A DNA stretch of 64,000 bases from an uncultured Marinobacter sp. (GCF_946886895.1 NZ_CAMPJO010000002.1:310001-374000); one strand, 5' to 3'; shown: positions 9,229 through 17,881, numbered from the stretch's first letter. Numbers and translations are program-made. Notes: generated from the letters alone by a model not told the origin.

Positions 9229-10299
9229 ATGAGTGATCACCCGATTATCTTTGAAGAGTGGAAAACGGGCGGCGACGCGCTGATTGCCGTGGCCCGGCTG
9301 AACATGCCCAAGACGCTCAATTCGTTGTCTCTGGAGATGATTCGTCTGTTGACACCGCAACTGAAGCGTTGGGCGGAAGATCCGGCCATTCAGGCAGTCT
9401 GGCTTGAAGCAGAAGGCGATAAGGCGTTCTGTGCCGGTGGCGATATTGTTGCCCTGTACCGAAGCATGACCGAGCCCCAGGGGAGTGGTGTCGGTGAGGC
9501 GTTTTTCACCGAGGAATACGAGCTGGACTATCTGATTCACACCTTCCCGAAGCCCATCGTGTGCTGGGGCCATGGCATCGTGATGGGTGGGGGTATGGGC
9601 ATCCTGGAAGGCGCGTCCCACCGGGTAGTGACCGAAGGCTCGAAACTGGCCATGCCGGAAATCACCATCGGCCTCTATCCGGACGTGGCTGCTGGCTGGT
9701 TTCTGAACCGGACTCCCGGCCGTACCGGGTTGTTCCTGGGCTTGACCGGTGCCCGCCTTAACGGCGCGGATGCCGTGTTTACCGGCCTGGCGGACCGGTT
9801 CATACGGCACGACCTGAAGGCCGATGTGGTTGCGGAACTGTGCAGGCGCAACTGGCTGGATGAGCAACCCCATGCGGTTGTCGGCAGTGTGCTCAGGCAA
9901 TTTGAACGCCAGAGTACCGACGCCATGCCGGAATCACCGGTACGTACTCATTTCGACGAGATTAACCGGGTAACCGATGCCGATTCGCTGGAGGCAACCG
10001 TTAACCAGCTCAGCGAACTGGCCGGGGGTGAAGGCTGGGTGGCAAAGGCAACCCGCTCCCTGGCGGGGGCCTCACCGACGTCCCTGGCGCTGGTGTGGCG
10101 GCACCTGCACGGCTGCAAGCACAGCAGCCTGAAAGAGGTGCTCGACAAGGAGCTGATACTGTCTCAAAAGTGCCTGACCAAAGGGGAATTCGCAGAGGGT
10201 ATCCGGGCGCTTCTGATCGACAAGGACCAGCAGCCCAGGTGGCGCTACGCGTCCCTCGCCGAGATGGACAGCGCGTGGATAGACGACTTTTTTAAATGA
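9229..10299 (+). CDS. 3-hydroxyisobutyryl-CoA hydrolase
   Basis: Releases free 3-hydroxyisobutyrate from its CoA ester, the step unique to valine breakdown. 356 residues, about 100 longer than a plain enoyl-CoA hydratase, which is typical of the HIBCH subgroup. Diagnostic segments are DKAFCAGGDIVALY, GHGIVMGGGMGILEGASHRV, MPEITIGLYPDVAAGWFLNR, and a C-terminal domain with SPTSLALVWRHL. Start ATG 9229 is preceded by AAGGA; an in-frame TTG at 9211 is less likely. It sits between the hydratase gene and mmsB, which uses its product. Confidence 0.9.
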   Translation: MSDHPIIFEEWKTGGDALIAVARLNMPKTLNSLSLEMIRLLTPQLKRWAEDPAIQAVWLEAEGDKAFCAGGDIVALYRSMTEPQGSGVGEAFFTEEYELDYLIHTFPKPIVCWGHGIVMGGGMGILEGASHRVVTEGSKLAMPEITIGLYPDVAAGWFLNRTPGRTGLFLGLTGARLNGADAVFTGLADRFIRHDLKADVVAELCRRNWLDEQPHAVVGSVLRQFERQSTDAMPESPVRTHFDEINRVTDADSLEATVNQLSELAGGEGWVAKATRSLAGASPTSLALVWRHLHGCKHSSLKEVLDKELILSQKCLTKGEFAEGIRALLIDKDQQPRWRYASLAEMDSAWIDDFFK

Positions 10300-10363
10300 C
10301 AGCCAAACTGGTCGCCTGACAAGGTGACCCGCTCAATCGAATACAACAATAAGGGGAAAAGAC

Positions 10364-11251
10364 ATGGCAACAATTACCTTCATCGGCCTGGGCAACATGG
10401 GCGGCCCCATGGCCAGCAACCTCGTTAAAGCCGGCCACAACGTGACCGTGTTCGATCTTTCAAAAGAGGCCGTTGCGGCCCTGGTGTCCGAGGGTGCGAA
10501 AACCGCCGATACCGCTCATGAAGCCGCCAAAGGCGCTGAGTGTGTCATCACCATGCTGCCCGCCGGGCAACATGTGGAAACGGTGTATCTGGGCGACGAT
10601 GGCCTGCTGGCCAACCTGCCTGCAGGTACCCTCGTGATTGATTCCTCCACGATTGCGCCGGAAACAGCCCGTGGTGTGGCCGAGGCAGCCAAGGCGAAGA
10701 ATATTCCCTTCCTCGATGCACCAGTCTCCGGTGGTGTGGGTGGTGCCAAAGCAGGCACATTGACCTTCATCTGCGGTGGCGCGGCAGAGACTTTCAGCCA
10801 GGCCAAGCCGATCCTGGAAGCCATGGGCAAGAACATCTTCCACGCCGGTGAGCACGGGTCTGGCCAGGTGGCCAAGATCTGCAACAACATGCTGCTCGCC
10901 ATCCTGATGGCCGGCACCAGTGAAGCCCTGGCTTTGGGTGTGAAGAACGGCCTGGATCCGGCGGTGCTTTCGGAAATCATGAAGCAGAGTTCCGGCGGCA
11001 ACTGGGCCCTCAACGTTTACAATCCCTGGCCGGGCGTGATGGAGGGAGCACCGGCCTCCCGGGATTATCAGGGCGGCTTCCTGGTCAACCTGATGAACAA
11101 GGACCTGGGGCTGGCCTTCGATAACGCGGTGAAGAACCACGCCGCCATCCCCATGGGCTCCCTGGCCCGCAACCTGTTTGAGCTGCATGCCGGCCAAGGC
11201 AACGGCACGCTGGACTTCTCCAGCATCCAGCGCCTTTATAAACCGGAGTGA
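10364..11251 (+). CDS. mmsB: 3-hydroxyisobutyrate dehydrogenase
   Basis: NAD(P)-dependent oxidation of 3-hydroxyisobutyrate to methylmalonate semialdehyde, the substrate of MmsA. 295 residues with FIGLGNMGGPMASNLVKAG (Rossmann motif and family signature), DAPVSGGVGGAKAGTLTF, and the catalytic lysine in GSGQVAKICNNMLL. A strong AAGGGGAAAAG ribosome site precedes the ATG. It closes the valine-degradation run that starts at mmsA. The gap before it (10300-10363) holds a small imperfect stem-loop, and directly after it comes the 29-bp inverted repeat at 11259. Confidence 0.93.
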   Translation: MATITFIGLGNMGGPMASNLVKAGHNVTVFDLSKEAVAALVSEGAKTADTAHEAAKGAECVITMLPAGQHVETVYLGDDGLLANLPAGTLVIDSSTIAPETARGVAEAAKAKNIPFLDAPVSGGVGGAKAGTLTFICGGAAETFSQAKPILEAMGKNIFHAGEHGSGQVAKICNNMLLAILMAGTSEALALGVKNGLDPAVLSEIMKQSSGGNWALNVYNPWPGVMEGAPASRDYQGGFLVNLMNKDLGLAFDNAVKNHAAIPMGSLARNLFELHAGQGNGTLDFSSIQRLYKPE

Positions 11252-11258
11252 TGAAACC

Positions 11259-11325
11259 GGAAACCGGGGTCAGACCCCAGTGCATTTACGCTGACGAAAT
11301 GCACTGGGGTCTGACCCCGGTTTCC
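11259..11325. repeat. Perfect 29-bp inverted repeat with 9-base spacer (REP/RAYT-like palindrome)
   Basis: Left arm 11259-11287 and right arm 11297-11325 are exact reverse complements around a 9-base loop. Each arm contains a second, nested palindrome (GGGGTC-A-GACCCC). The element begins 8 bp after the mmsB stop and ends about 95 bp before the next gene on the same strand, so it could end mmsB transcripts, although no T-run follows. The nested GGGGTCAGACCCC core is familiar to me from dispersed palindromes associated with REP-type tyrosine transposases. No transposase or second copy was noticed in this window. Confidence 0.75.
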
Positions 11326-11419
11326 TGCCTCTGTACGTGAACGGAGCGTAACCCCAACCGGATGCGACGCGTCACCGGGCGGGGTAGACTGGTGTTTTGG
11401 CACCGACACGGAATTTCGC

Positions 11420-12523
11420 ATGGACGACCAGTCTCAGCAGCATGAACCAGCGGGCGATGGCCGTCGCCCGCTGGTATCACCGGATCTCGCCACGCCCATC
11501 TATGGCCTGTTTGTACTCGGCATTCTGTACACCCTGTACGTTGCCCATCAGATAGTTCTGCCGATTATTCTGGCAATGCTGACCAGCCTCCTGCTGTCAC
11601 CACTGGTGAAAAAGCTCTATATAAACTGGCGCATCCCGCGGGTGGTGAGTTCTCTGGTGCTGGTGATTCTGGTGCTTGCAGGTATCGCCGGAATTACCTG
11701 GGCGGTTGCCGCACCGGCGGTGAAGTGGGCCGAAAAGGCGCCGCAGGGTATTTCCCGGGTGCTGGTGGGCGAGAGCGCCATCAAACGTCAGATCGACAGG
11801 GTCACGGAATCCGCCGAGAAGGTGGCAAAGTCGGTGGAGGAACTGTCCGACAGTGACAAGGTAAAGCCCACCACTGTGGTATTGCAGACCGACTCCTGGC
11901 GCAGCCAGTTGATGAGCAAGGTTCGCAATGCCGTTGCAGGTCTCGCTCTGGCGCTGGCATTGACTTACTTTCTGTTGGTGGGTGGCGACCGGATTATCAA
12001 GAATCTGGTGCGACAGCTCCCCCGGGACCAACGAAAAACCGTATTGCGCATTACCCGCGATTCCCAGCACCAGATTGCCCAGTATCTGGGTGTCCTGGCG
12101 TTAAGTAATAGTGCGGTCGGGGTAACGACGGGGCTCATGTGCTGGGCGGTTGGTCTGCCGGATCCGGCCGTTTGGGGGCTGGTGGCGGGGCTGGCACGCT
12201 TCATCCCGTATCTCGGCGTTATTCTCACCATTGCCCTGCTGGCGGTGGTCTCCGCCATCAGCCTGGATGCGCTCTGGCTGATGGCCATTGCGCCCTTTGG
12301 GTATCTGGCGCTGACCACCATGGTCGGGTTTTTCATCGAGCCCTGGGTGCACGGGTTCCGGATGGCCATCAATCCGGTGGTGATCTTTGTTTCGATCTTT
12401 TTCTGGGGCTGGCTCTGGGGCCCGGTGGGTGTGCTTCTGGCGGTGCCGTTGATGACCGTTATCCAGGTGGTGTTAAAGCAGATTCCGACGCTGCGGCCGG
12501 TATACAGGGTGATCGCGCGATAG
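11420..12523 (+). CDS. AI-2E family transporter (PerM-like permease)
   Basis: 367-residue polytopic membrane protein. Hydrophobic pairs occur near the N-terminus (about 29-70, including PIYGLFVLGILYTLYVAHQI and ILAMLTSLLLSPLV), near 78-100, at about 175-190, and in a dense C-terminal cluster from about 215. The segment PAVWGLVAGLARFIPYLGVI, with its conserved P-Y-x-G, is the hallmark of the AI-2E/PerM family. Members export small molecules or act as Na+(Li+)/H+ antiporters; the substrate here is unknown. It stands alone between the mms cluster and the MDR/proline-racemase pair. Confidence 0.85.
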   Translation: MDDQSQQHEPAGDGRRPLVSPDLATPIYGLFVLGILYTLYVAHQIVLPIILAMLTSLLLSPLVKKLYINWRIPRVVSSLVLVILVLAGIAGITWAVAAPAVKWAEKAPQGISRVLVGESAIKRQIDRVTESAEKVAKSVEELSDSDKVKPTTVVLQTDSWRSQLMSKVRNAVAGLALALALTYFLLVGGDRIIKNLVRQLPRDQRKTVLRITRDSQHQIAQYLGVLALSNSAVGVTTGLMCWAVGLPDPAVWGLVAGLARFIPYLGVILTIALLAVVSAISLDALWLMAIAPFGYLALTTMVGFFIEPWVHGFRMAINPVVIFVSIFFWGWLWGPVGVLLAVPLMTVIQVVLKQIPTLRPVYRVIAR

Positions 12524-12624
12524 GCCAGGTAATGGATACCCGCAACAGGCACTGACACACCCGGCAATCTCACCTATTCTGTCTGGATACCCGACATTCA
12601 GCAGCCAGGGAGGATCATCCGCCC

Positions 12625-13767
12625 ATGATCCCGAACACCATGAAAGCCATGGTTCTCACCGGCCACGGTGATATCGACAAACTCGAATATCAGGACGTGC
12701 CCACCCCCAAACCCGGGCCTGGGCAGGTTCTTGTTCAGGTTACTGCCACCGCCAAGAACAACACCGACCGCAAGGCCCGTGAAGGGTTGTATCCCACCAA
12801 AAAAGGCGAGATGACGTCGTTCAGGATGGGGGGCGATCCCACGTTTACCTTTCCGCGGATTCAGGGCGCGGATATTGCCGGGCGCGTGGTCGCCGTGGGT
12901 GAGGGTGTTGCCGGCACGCGTGTCGGTGAGCGTGGCCTACTGGACTTCAATATCTACGCCAATGACCGCCGGGATATCAACCTGACTCCGGATTATTATG
13001 GCCACGGCGCTGACGGTGGGTACGCTGAATACGTGGCGTTGCCATCCGATCAGTTTCACCACATTCCCAACCCGGAGCTGAGCGACGCCGAAGTGGCGGC
13101 CATGGGTATGTGTTCCTATCAGACAGCGATGCATATGGTGACGTCCGCCAACCTCCGGTCTGGTGAGCGGGTCCTGGTGACGGGCGCCAGCGGCGGCGTT
13201 GGCACTGCGCTGATCCAGTTATGCCGTATCATCGGCGCCATACCCTATGCCCTGAGCCAGCAAGACAAGGCCGAGCTGCTGTTGAAACTGGGTGCTGAAG
13301 CGGTGCTCGACCGCTCCGATATGGATACCTTTGTGGATCGGGTGAAAGCTGAAACCGGTGGCAAGCCATTTGATGCCGTGATGGATCTGGTGGGTGGCGA
13401 GATGACCGATCGCTTCATCGATGCCATGATTTTCGATATGAATGCCCGGGATACCTACCCACGCCTCAGTATTGCCGGCGCCAGTGGCGGCAACATCAGC
13501 GAAATCCTGTGGACCCGGATATACCTGTACCAGGTGCAGATATTCGGTGTTTCCCATGGCACCCGGGAAGAAGCAGAGCAACTGATGGCCTGGATTTGTG
13601 ACGGACAGCTAAAACCCGTTCTGCACGGCGCGTTCAGGCTCTCGGACCTGCACCGGGCAGAGCAGTACTTTGTGAACCGGGGTAGTCATTATCTCGGCAA
13701 GATCGTGATTGTTCCCGACTCACAGTGGGAAGATCACGGCCAACCCTGGTCCCTGGAGGGCGCCTGA
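12625..13767 (+). CDS. Zinc-free MDR-family alcohol dehydrogenase / quinone-oxidoreductase-like protein
   Basis: 380 residues, NAD(P)-dependent oxidoreductase of the medium-chain dehydrogenase/reductase superfamily. The GroES-like domain opens with MKAMVLTGHGD and contains IQGADIAGRVVAVGEGV. The Rossmann part carries VLVTGASGGVGTALIQL and FDAVMDLVGGEM. The Cys residues of the structural-zinc lobe are absent, as in quinone reductase-like members. AGGGAGG lies upstream of ATG 12625; a second ATG at 12640 begins the conserved region. The stop overlaps the next ATG (TGATG), so it is co-translated with the proline-racemase-family gene. Substrate unknown. Confidence 0.82.
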   Translation: MIPNTMKAMVLTGHGDIDKLEYQDVPTPKPGPGQVLVQVTATAKNNTDRKAREGLYPTKKGEMTSFRMGGDPTFTFPRIQGADIAGRVVAVGEGVAGTRVGERGLLDFNIYANDRRDINLTPDYYGHGADGGYAEYVALPSDQFHHIPNPELSDAEVAAMGMCSYQTAMHMVTSANLRSGERVLVTGASGGVGTALIQLCRIIGAIPYALSQQDKAELLLKLGAEAVLDRSDMDTFVDRVKAETGGKPFDAVMDLVGGEMTDRFIDAMIFDMNARDTYPRLSIAGASGGNISEILWTRIYLYQVQIFGVSHGTREEAEQLMAWICDGQLKPVLHGAFRLSDLHRAEQYFVNRGSHYLGKIVIVPDSQWEDHGQPWSLEGA

Positions 13768-14828
13768 TGAAACCCGAACTGACCATTCAGTTGATGGATA
13801 CCCATGCCGGGGGCGACGTCAGCCGGATTGTGACCGGCGGTATTGATCTGCTGCCCGGGGACACCGTTCGGGCCCAGATGGAATACCTGCGGGACGATGC
13901 CGATGGCCTGCGCAGGCTCCTGTTGGAGGAGCCTTACGGGGTGCCCGAGATGTCGGTGGACCTGCTGGTGCCGCCAACGGACCCCAGAGCGGCAGCCGGT
14001 TACATCATCATGGAAGTGATGGGCTATCCGATCTATTCCGGTTCCAACACCATCTGTACTGCCACGGCCGTGCTCGAATCCGGTATCGTGCCCAAGCAGG
14101 AGGGCAAACAGAGTTTCATGCTGGAGTCACCTGCGGGTCTGGTCCAGATCGAAGCCACCGTCCACGATGGCGTGGTGGAGGCCATCACCTGTGAGGGGTT
14201 GCCCAGTTATATTCACACCTACAAAGCCACTGTTGATGTGCCTTCGCTGGGGGAGGTCACCTACAGCGTGGCTTACAGTGGCGGGTTTTATGCGTTGGTG
14301 GATGCCGCCGAGATGGGGTTTGATCTGACGCTGGACGAAGAGCGTCAACTGGCGGAAGCGGCCCATGCCATTGTTGAGGCCGTGCAGGCCGAGCGGGGTT
14401 TCTCCCATTACACTCTGGGGGATGTCGGGCCACTGCCGTTCCTGCACTTCATGGGCCCGGTGGAGCAGGTGGCTGAAGGTTATTACCGCTCACGTTCCGC
14501 GACCTACGTGCACCCGGGTGTGATCTGCCGGAGTACCACCGGTACCGGTACCTCGGCGCGGCTGGCGCTGATGAACTACGAGGGCAGCATACAGCCCGGC
14601 GACAAACTGGAAACGATCTCCCTGCGGGAAACCGGGTTTATCGGTGAATTCACGACCGTCGAGGAAGAGGGTGAATATCAGGTGATCAAGAACAGCATCA
14701 CCGGTAAAGGCTACGTCATTGCCCGCTCCGATATCGTTGTAAACTGCGATGACCCCATGGTGGAGTGCGGCTCCCTGCATCACATTCTATCCAGTCGCCA
14801 CACCGGGAAAATCACACCGGTCTCCTGA
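13767..14828 (+). CDS. Proline racemase / hydroxyproline epimerase / T3Hyp dehydratase family protein with Ser and Thr at the two catalytic-Cys positions
   Basis: 353 residues from ATG 13767, which overlaps the upstream stop. The fold-defining segments are present: MDTHAGGDVSRIVTGG at the start, the first active-site loop YSGSNTICTATAVLE, and the second loop STTGTGTSARLAL. Established knowledge: proline racemases and 4-hydroxyproline epimerases use two Cys in these loops, and trans-3-hydroxy-L-proline dehydratases have Cys plus Thr. Here the first position is Ser 91 and the second is Thr about 258, so neither Cys is present. A racemase mechanism is therefore unlikely and a dehydratase or other chemistry is more probable. 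Pairing with an MDR oxidoreductase suggests a two-step pathway of unknown substrate. Confidence 0.8.
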   Translation: MKPELTIQLMDTHAGGDVSRIVTGGIDLLPGDTVRAQMEYLRDDADGLRRLLLEEPYGVPEMSVDLLVPPTDPRAAAGYIIMEVMGYPIYSGSNTICTATAVLESGIVPKQEGKQSFMLESPAGLVQIEATVHDGVVEAITCEGLPSYIHTYKATVDVPSLGEVTYSVAYSGGFYALVDAAEMGFDLTLDEERQLAEAAHAIVEAVQAERGFSHYTLGDVGPLPFLHFMGPVEQVAEGYYRSRSATYVHPGVICRSTTGTGTSARLALMNYEGSIQPGDKLETISLRETGFIGEFTTVEEEGEYQVIKNSITGKGYVIARSDIVVNCDDPMVECGSLHHILSSRHTGKITPVS

Positions 14829-14836
14829 CCTTCCCG

Positions 14837-14864
14837 CCGGGCGCGGCCTGTTGGCCGTGCCCGG
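14837..14864 (+). terminator. Rho-independent terminator-like hairpin after the MDR/proline-racemase pair
   Basis: 12-bp stem (CCGGGCGCGGCC with GGCCGTGCCCGG, one G-U pair) and a TGTT loop, followed by the pyrimidine run TTCTCTCCT. It separates this operon from the acyl-CoA synthetase operon downstream. Confidence 0.75.
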
Positions 14865-14911
14865 TTCTCTCCTCATAAAACGCCTGGGGTTTCTTCCTGA
14901 TTGGTCTAAAG

Positions 14912-14928
14912 TTTACCTTTACGTAAAG
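14912..14928. promoter_or_regulatory. Candidate operator with TTTACGTA core upstream of the acyl-CoA synthetase gene
   Basis: Contains the perfect 12-bp palindrome CTTTACGTAAAG (14917-14928) inside a longer imperfect one, about 60 bp before the start at 14988. The same TTTACGTA core occurs in the site at 17860-17881 before the ABC-transporter operon. Form and genes resemble operators of MerR-family regulators of acyl-CoA catabolism (LiuR type), but no such regulator gene is in the window. Identity is inference. Confidence 0.5.
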
Positions 14929-14987
14929 TGAAGCCTGTGCTAAACCTTGACTCTGGATTTTTACGACAAAAACAACAGGAGCTGATC

Positions 14988-16637
14988 ATGAGCCTTCCGG
15001 AATACGCTGACGTTTACAACAACTTCGATCCCGCTGCCCTGGAAGCGGAAATCCTGGATGGACGTCTGGACAGCGGGCTGAACGTCTGTCATGAAATCTG
15101 CGACAAGTGGGCCTCAGATCCCGAGCGGGTTGCCCTGTACTATGAGACCGGTGAGGGTGGCGATGGTGTCCTGACCTTTGCCGAGCTGAAAGAGCAGTCT
15201 GCCCGGTTTGCCAACTACCTGGCGTCCCGTGGTATTGGCAAAGGTGATCGGGTGGCCGGCCTGTTGCCCAGAAGCCCTGAATTGCTGGTTGTGATTGCGG
15301 GCGCGTTGCGAGCTGGCGCCGTCTATCAGCCGTTGTTTACCGCGTTTGGTTCCGGTGCCATAGAGTATCGGCTGGAGCGCGCTGGCACCCGATTGGTGGT
15401 TACCGACCCGGCGAACTATCCCAAGCTGAACGACGTGAATCATTGCCCGCCGGTATTGTGTATCAATGCCAAGGACGCCGGCCCCGAAGTCCCGGATTTC
15501 CAACAGACGCTCGAAGAGCAGGCGCCCGAGTTTGAGCCGGTCATGATCAAGGGCTCAGACCCGTTCCTGCAGATGTTCACCTCCGGCACCGTGGGCAAGG
15601 CCAAGGGTGTTGCCGTTCCGGCCAAGGCGCTGATGGCCTTTTATGTCTACATGAAGTACGCCATTGATCTGCGTGACGACGACAAGTTCTGGAACGTGGC
15701 GGATCCGGGCTGGGCCTATGGTCTCTATTACGCCGTGGTCGGGCCACTGCTGATGGGGCACGCAACCCATTTCAATCCGGGTGCCTTCACGCCGGAATCC
15801 ACCTACGACATGATCCGCAAGTACAAAATCACCAACCTCGCGGCGGCGCCCACCGCGTATCGCCTGCTCAAGGCCAACGACAGTGTGCTGCCGGAAGGCG
15901 AGAACCTTGGCTTGCGGGTGGCCAGCAGTGCCGGCGAGCCGCTGAACCCCGAAGTGGTCAACTGGATCAAAAATCGCCATTACTGCCCTGTGAAGGACCA
16001 CTATGGCCAGACCGAAACCGGTATGACCTGCTGCAACTTCCACGGTCTGGAACACCCGGTACGCCAGGGCTCCATGGGGTTCTCTTCGCCTGGCCACAAA
16101 GTGGTGGCCCTGAACGAGAAGAATGAAGAAGTGGGTGAGGGGGAAATCGGTCAACTGGCGGTGGATGTGAAGGCCTCGCCGCTGTTCCATTTCGACGGCT
16201 ACACCTGGGGTGAGAAGGATCCGTTCGTCAAAGGCTACTACCTGACCGGCGATATGGTGATCTGCCACGGCGACGGCGGCTTCTCCTTCAGCGGCCGGGA
16301 CGACGACATCATCACCACCGCCGGTTACCGGGTTGGGCCAGCAGACGTTGAAAGTACCCTGCTGGAGCATGCTGCCGTGGCCGAATCCGGTGTGGTGGCC
16401 AAGCCGGATGAAAAGCGCGGCTCCATCATCAAGGCTTACGTGGTGATCAAGTCCGGCCAGGAGCCGGCGGAGGATCAGGCCCTGAAGGACGAGCTGCAGG
16501 AGTTGGTGCGCCGCAGGCTCTCAACGCACGCCTTCCCCCGTGAGATCGAGTTTGTCGACGAGCTGCCGAAAACACCAAGCGGCAAGATCCAGCGCTTTGT
16601 CCTGCGCAACCGGGCGAAGGACGAAGTCGACGAATGA
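14988..16637 (+). CDS. AMP-dependent acyl-CoA synthetase (ANL superfamily)
   Basis: Activates a carboxylic acid with ATP and CoA, via acyl-AMP, to acyl-CoA. 549 residues from ATG 14988 (AGGAG before it); the frame is open to 14928 but that start would lie on the operator. Motifs: P-loop TSGTVGKAKG (198-207; the family more often has TSGTTGxPKG), DHYGQTETG, the hinge YYLTGDM...GRDDD, and the C-terminal catalytic Lys 533 in TPSGKIQRF. The size and KDHYGQTE context are closest to acetyl- or medium-chain acyl-CoA synthetases. It heads an operon with a thioesterase and an alpha/beta hydrolase and precedes two importers, so the acid is probably taken up by those systems. Confidence 0.88.
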   Translation: MSLPEYADVYNNFDPAALEAEILDGRLDSGLNVCHEICDKWASDPERVALYYETGEGGDGVLTFAELKEQSARFANYLASRGIGKGDRVAGLLPRSPELLVVIAGALRAGAVYQPLFTAFGSGAIEYRLERAGTRLVVTDPANYPKLNDVNHCPPVLCINAKDAGPEVPDFQQTLEEQAPEFEPVMIKGSDPFLQMFTSGTVGKAKGVAVPAKALMAFYVYMKYAIDLRDDDKFWNVADPGWAYGLYYAVVGPLLMGHATHFNPGAFTPESTYDMIRKYKITNLAAAPTAYRLLKANDSVLPEGENLGLRVASSAGEPLNPEVVNWIKNRHYCPVKDHYGQTETGMTCCNFHGLEHPVRQGSMGFSSPGHKVVALNEKNEEVGEGEIGQLAVDVKASPLFHFDGYTWGEKDPFVKGYYLTGDMVICHGDGGFSFSGRDDDIITTAGYRVGPADVESTLLEHAAVAESGVVAKPDEKRGSIIKAYVVIKSGQEPAEDQALKDELQELVRRRLSTHAFPREIEFVDELPKTPSGKIQRFVLRNRAKDEVDE

Positions 16638-17050
16638 TGATCACGTTTGAAGAGCTGCAGGCCTTCCTGAGCGAGCAGTTTCCCCAGGGTGCCGCCTACG
16701 GCACCCTGCAAAAGCTCGGGGATGGCTGGGCCGAAATGAAGCTGGATGTGGATGAAGAGCATCTCAGGCCCGGAGGGACCGTGTCCGGGCCGGCGATGAT
16801 GGGGCTGGCAGATGTTACCCTCTACGCTGCGCTGCTCAGCAAGATAGGCCTGGTGCCGTTGGCGGTAACCACCAACCTCAACATCAATTTCCTGCGCAAG
16901 CCGGTGGCCCATCAACCGATCTGGGCCCGGGCCACAATGCTGAAGGTCGGGCGTACCATGGGCGTTGGGGAGGTGTTCGTCTATTCCGAGGGCGCGGACG
17001 AGCCGGTGGCCCATTCCACCATGACCTACTCCATACCTCCCAGCCGGTAG
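16634..17050 (+). CDS. PaaI-type hotdog-fold thioesterase
   Basis: 138 residues, single hotdog domain: the GGTVSGPAMMGLADVTLYAAL helix carries the usual Gly/Asp features, and ITTNLNINFLRKPV-like strands follow (seen as AVTTNLNINFLRKPVA). Such enzymes hydrolyse acyl-CoA or aryl-CoA esters and often rescue stalled CoA intermediates. The start ATG overlaps the stop of the acyl-CoA synthetase gene (ATGA), so the two are translationally coupled. Expected to be cytoplasmic. The acyl group is unknown but is presumably the one made by the neighbouring synthetase. Confidence 0.82.
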   Translation: MMITFEELQAFLSEQFPQGAAYGTLQKLGDGWAEMKLDVDEEHLRPGGTVSGPAMMGLADVTLYAALLSKIGLVPLAVTTNLNINFLRKPVAHQPIWARATMLKVGRTMGVGEVFVYSEGADEPVAHSTMTYSIPPSR

Positions 17051-17054
17051 CGCC

Positions 17055-17855
17055 ATGCAGATTCGAGACAGTATGGTGCCGCTCGGTGACGGCGTGGTGT
17101 TGGAAGTGCGCAGGATCCGGCATGAGCAGTCCCGGGGGCCAACGCTGGTGTTTCTCCATGAATCCCTCGGCAGCATCGCGCTGTGGCGCAAGATTCCGGA
17201 ACGGCTCGCCAAAGCCACGGGTTATGACGCACTGATCTACAACCGCCGGGGGTATGGGCAATCCACGGATGAGCCGTTGCCGCGCCCATACGATTACCAG
17301 GAGCAGGAGGGGAGCGTCTGGCTGCCCCGTCTGCTCGACAAACTGGCTATTGACGAGGTGGTGCTGGTGGGCCATTCCGACGGTGGCTCCATGGCACTTC
17401 TTGCCGCTGGTGCCCTGCGCAGTCGGGCTGTCGCGCTGATCACCATGGCGGCGCATACCTACGCCGATCACCTGACTGTCGCCGGCATCAAAGAGATGGC
17501 AGTGCGGTATCGGGAAACCGATATCCGGGAAAAGCTCCAGCGCCATCACGGTGCCCGTACCGACGCGATTTTCAATGCCTGGCAAGAGGTCTGGCTGGAC
17601 GAAGGCTTCCAGCAGGCCATGGATTTTGGTCCATCGCTGGCGGCCATCGAATGTCCGGCTATGATCATTCAGGGGCAGGGCGACGAATACGGTGTGCCGG
17701 AGCAGGTCACCGATATTGCTGCGGGTATCGGGCCATCGGCCAGGGCGGTGTTTTTACCAGACACTGGCCATTCGCCACACCTTGAAAGGGCGGACGAGGT
17801 GTTGGCCCTGATGTGCGACTTTTTGAAGAGTGCTGTTACCAAAAAAGCGGAATAA
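17055..17855 (+). CDS. Alpha/beta hydrolase
   Basis: 266 residues with the full catalytic arrangement: oxyanion segment VFLHESLGS, YNRRGYGQS, nucleophile elbow VGHSDGGSMAL, acid residue in GQGDEYG, and the catalytic His in DTGHSPHLE. No signal peptide. It follows the thioesterase by 4 bp and closes this short operon. It may open an ester or lactone related to the acid activated upstream; this is inference from context. Confidence 0.85.
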   Translation: MQIRDSMVPLGDGVVLEVRRIRHEQSRGPTLVFLHESLGSIALWRKIPERLAKATGYDALIYNRRGYGQSTDEPLPRPYDYQEQEGSVWLPRLLDKLAIDEVVLVGHSDGGSMALLAAGALRSRAVALITMAAHTYADHLTVAGIKEMAVRYRETDIREKLQRHHGARTDAIFNAWQEVWLDEGFQQAMDFGPSLAAIECPAMIIQGQGDEYGVPEQVTDIAAGIGPSARAVFLPDTGHSPHLERADEVLALMCDFLKSAVTKKAE

Positions 17856-17859
17856 ACTG

Positions 17860-17881
17860 TTGACGTTTACGTATACGTCAA
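17860..17881. promoter_or_regulatory. Candidate operator (22-bp near-palindrome) before the ABC/TRAP transporter operon
   Basis: 22 bases matching their own reverse complement at 20 positions, with TTGACG and CGTCAA ends and a TTTACGTA core shared with the site at 14912-14928. It lies 54-75 bp before the first transporter gene and 5 bp after the hydrolase stop. The TTGACG could also serve as a -35 element, so a regulator bound here would overlap the promoter. Confidence 0.55.
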
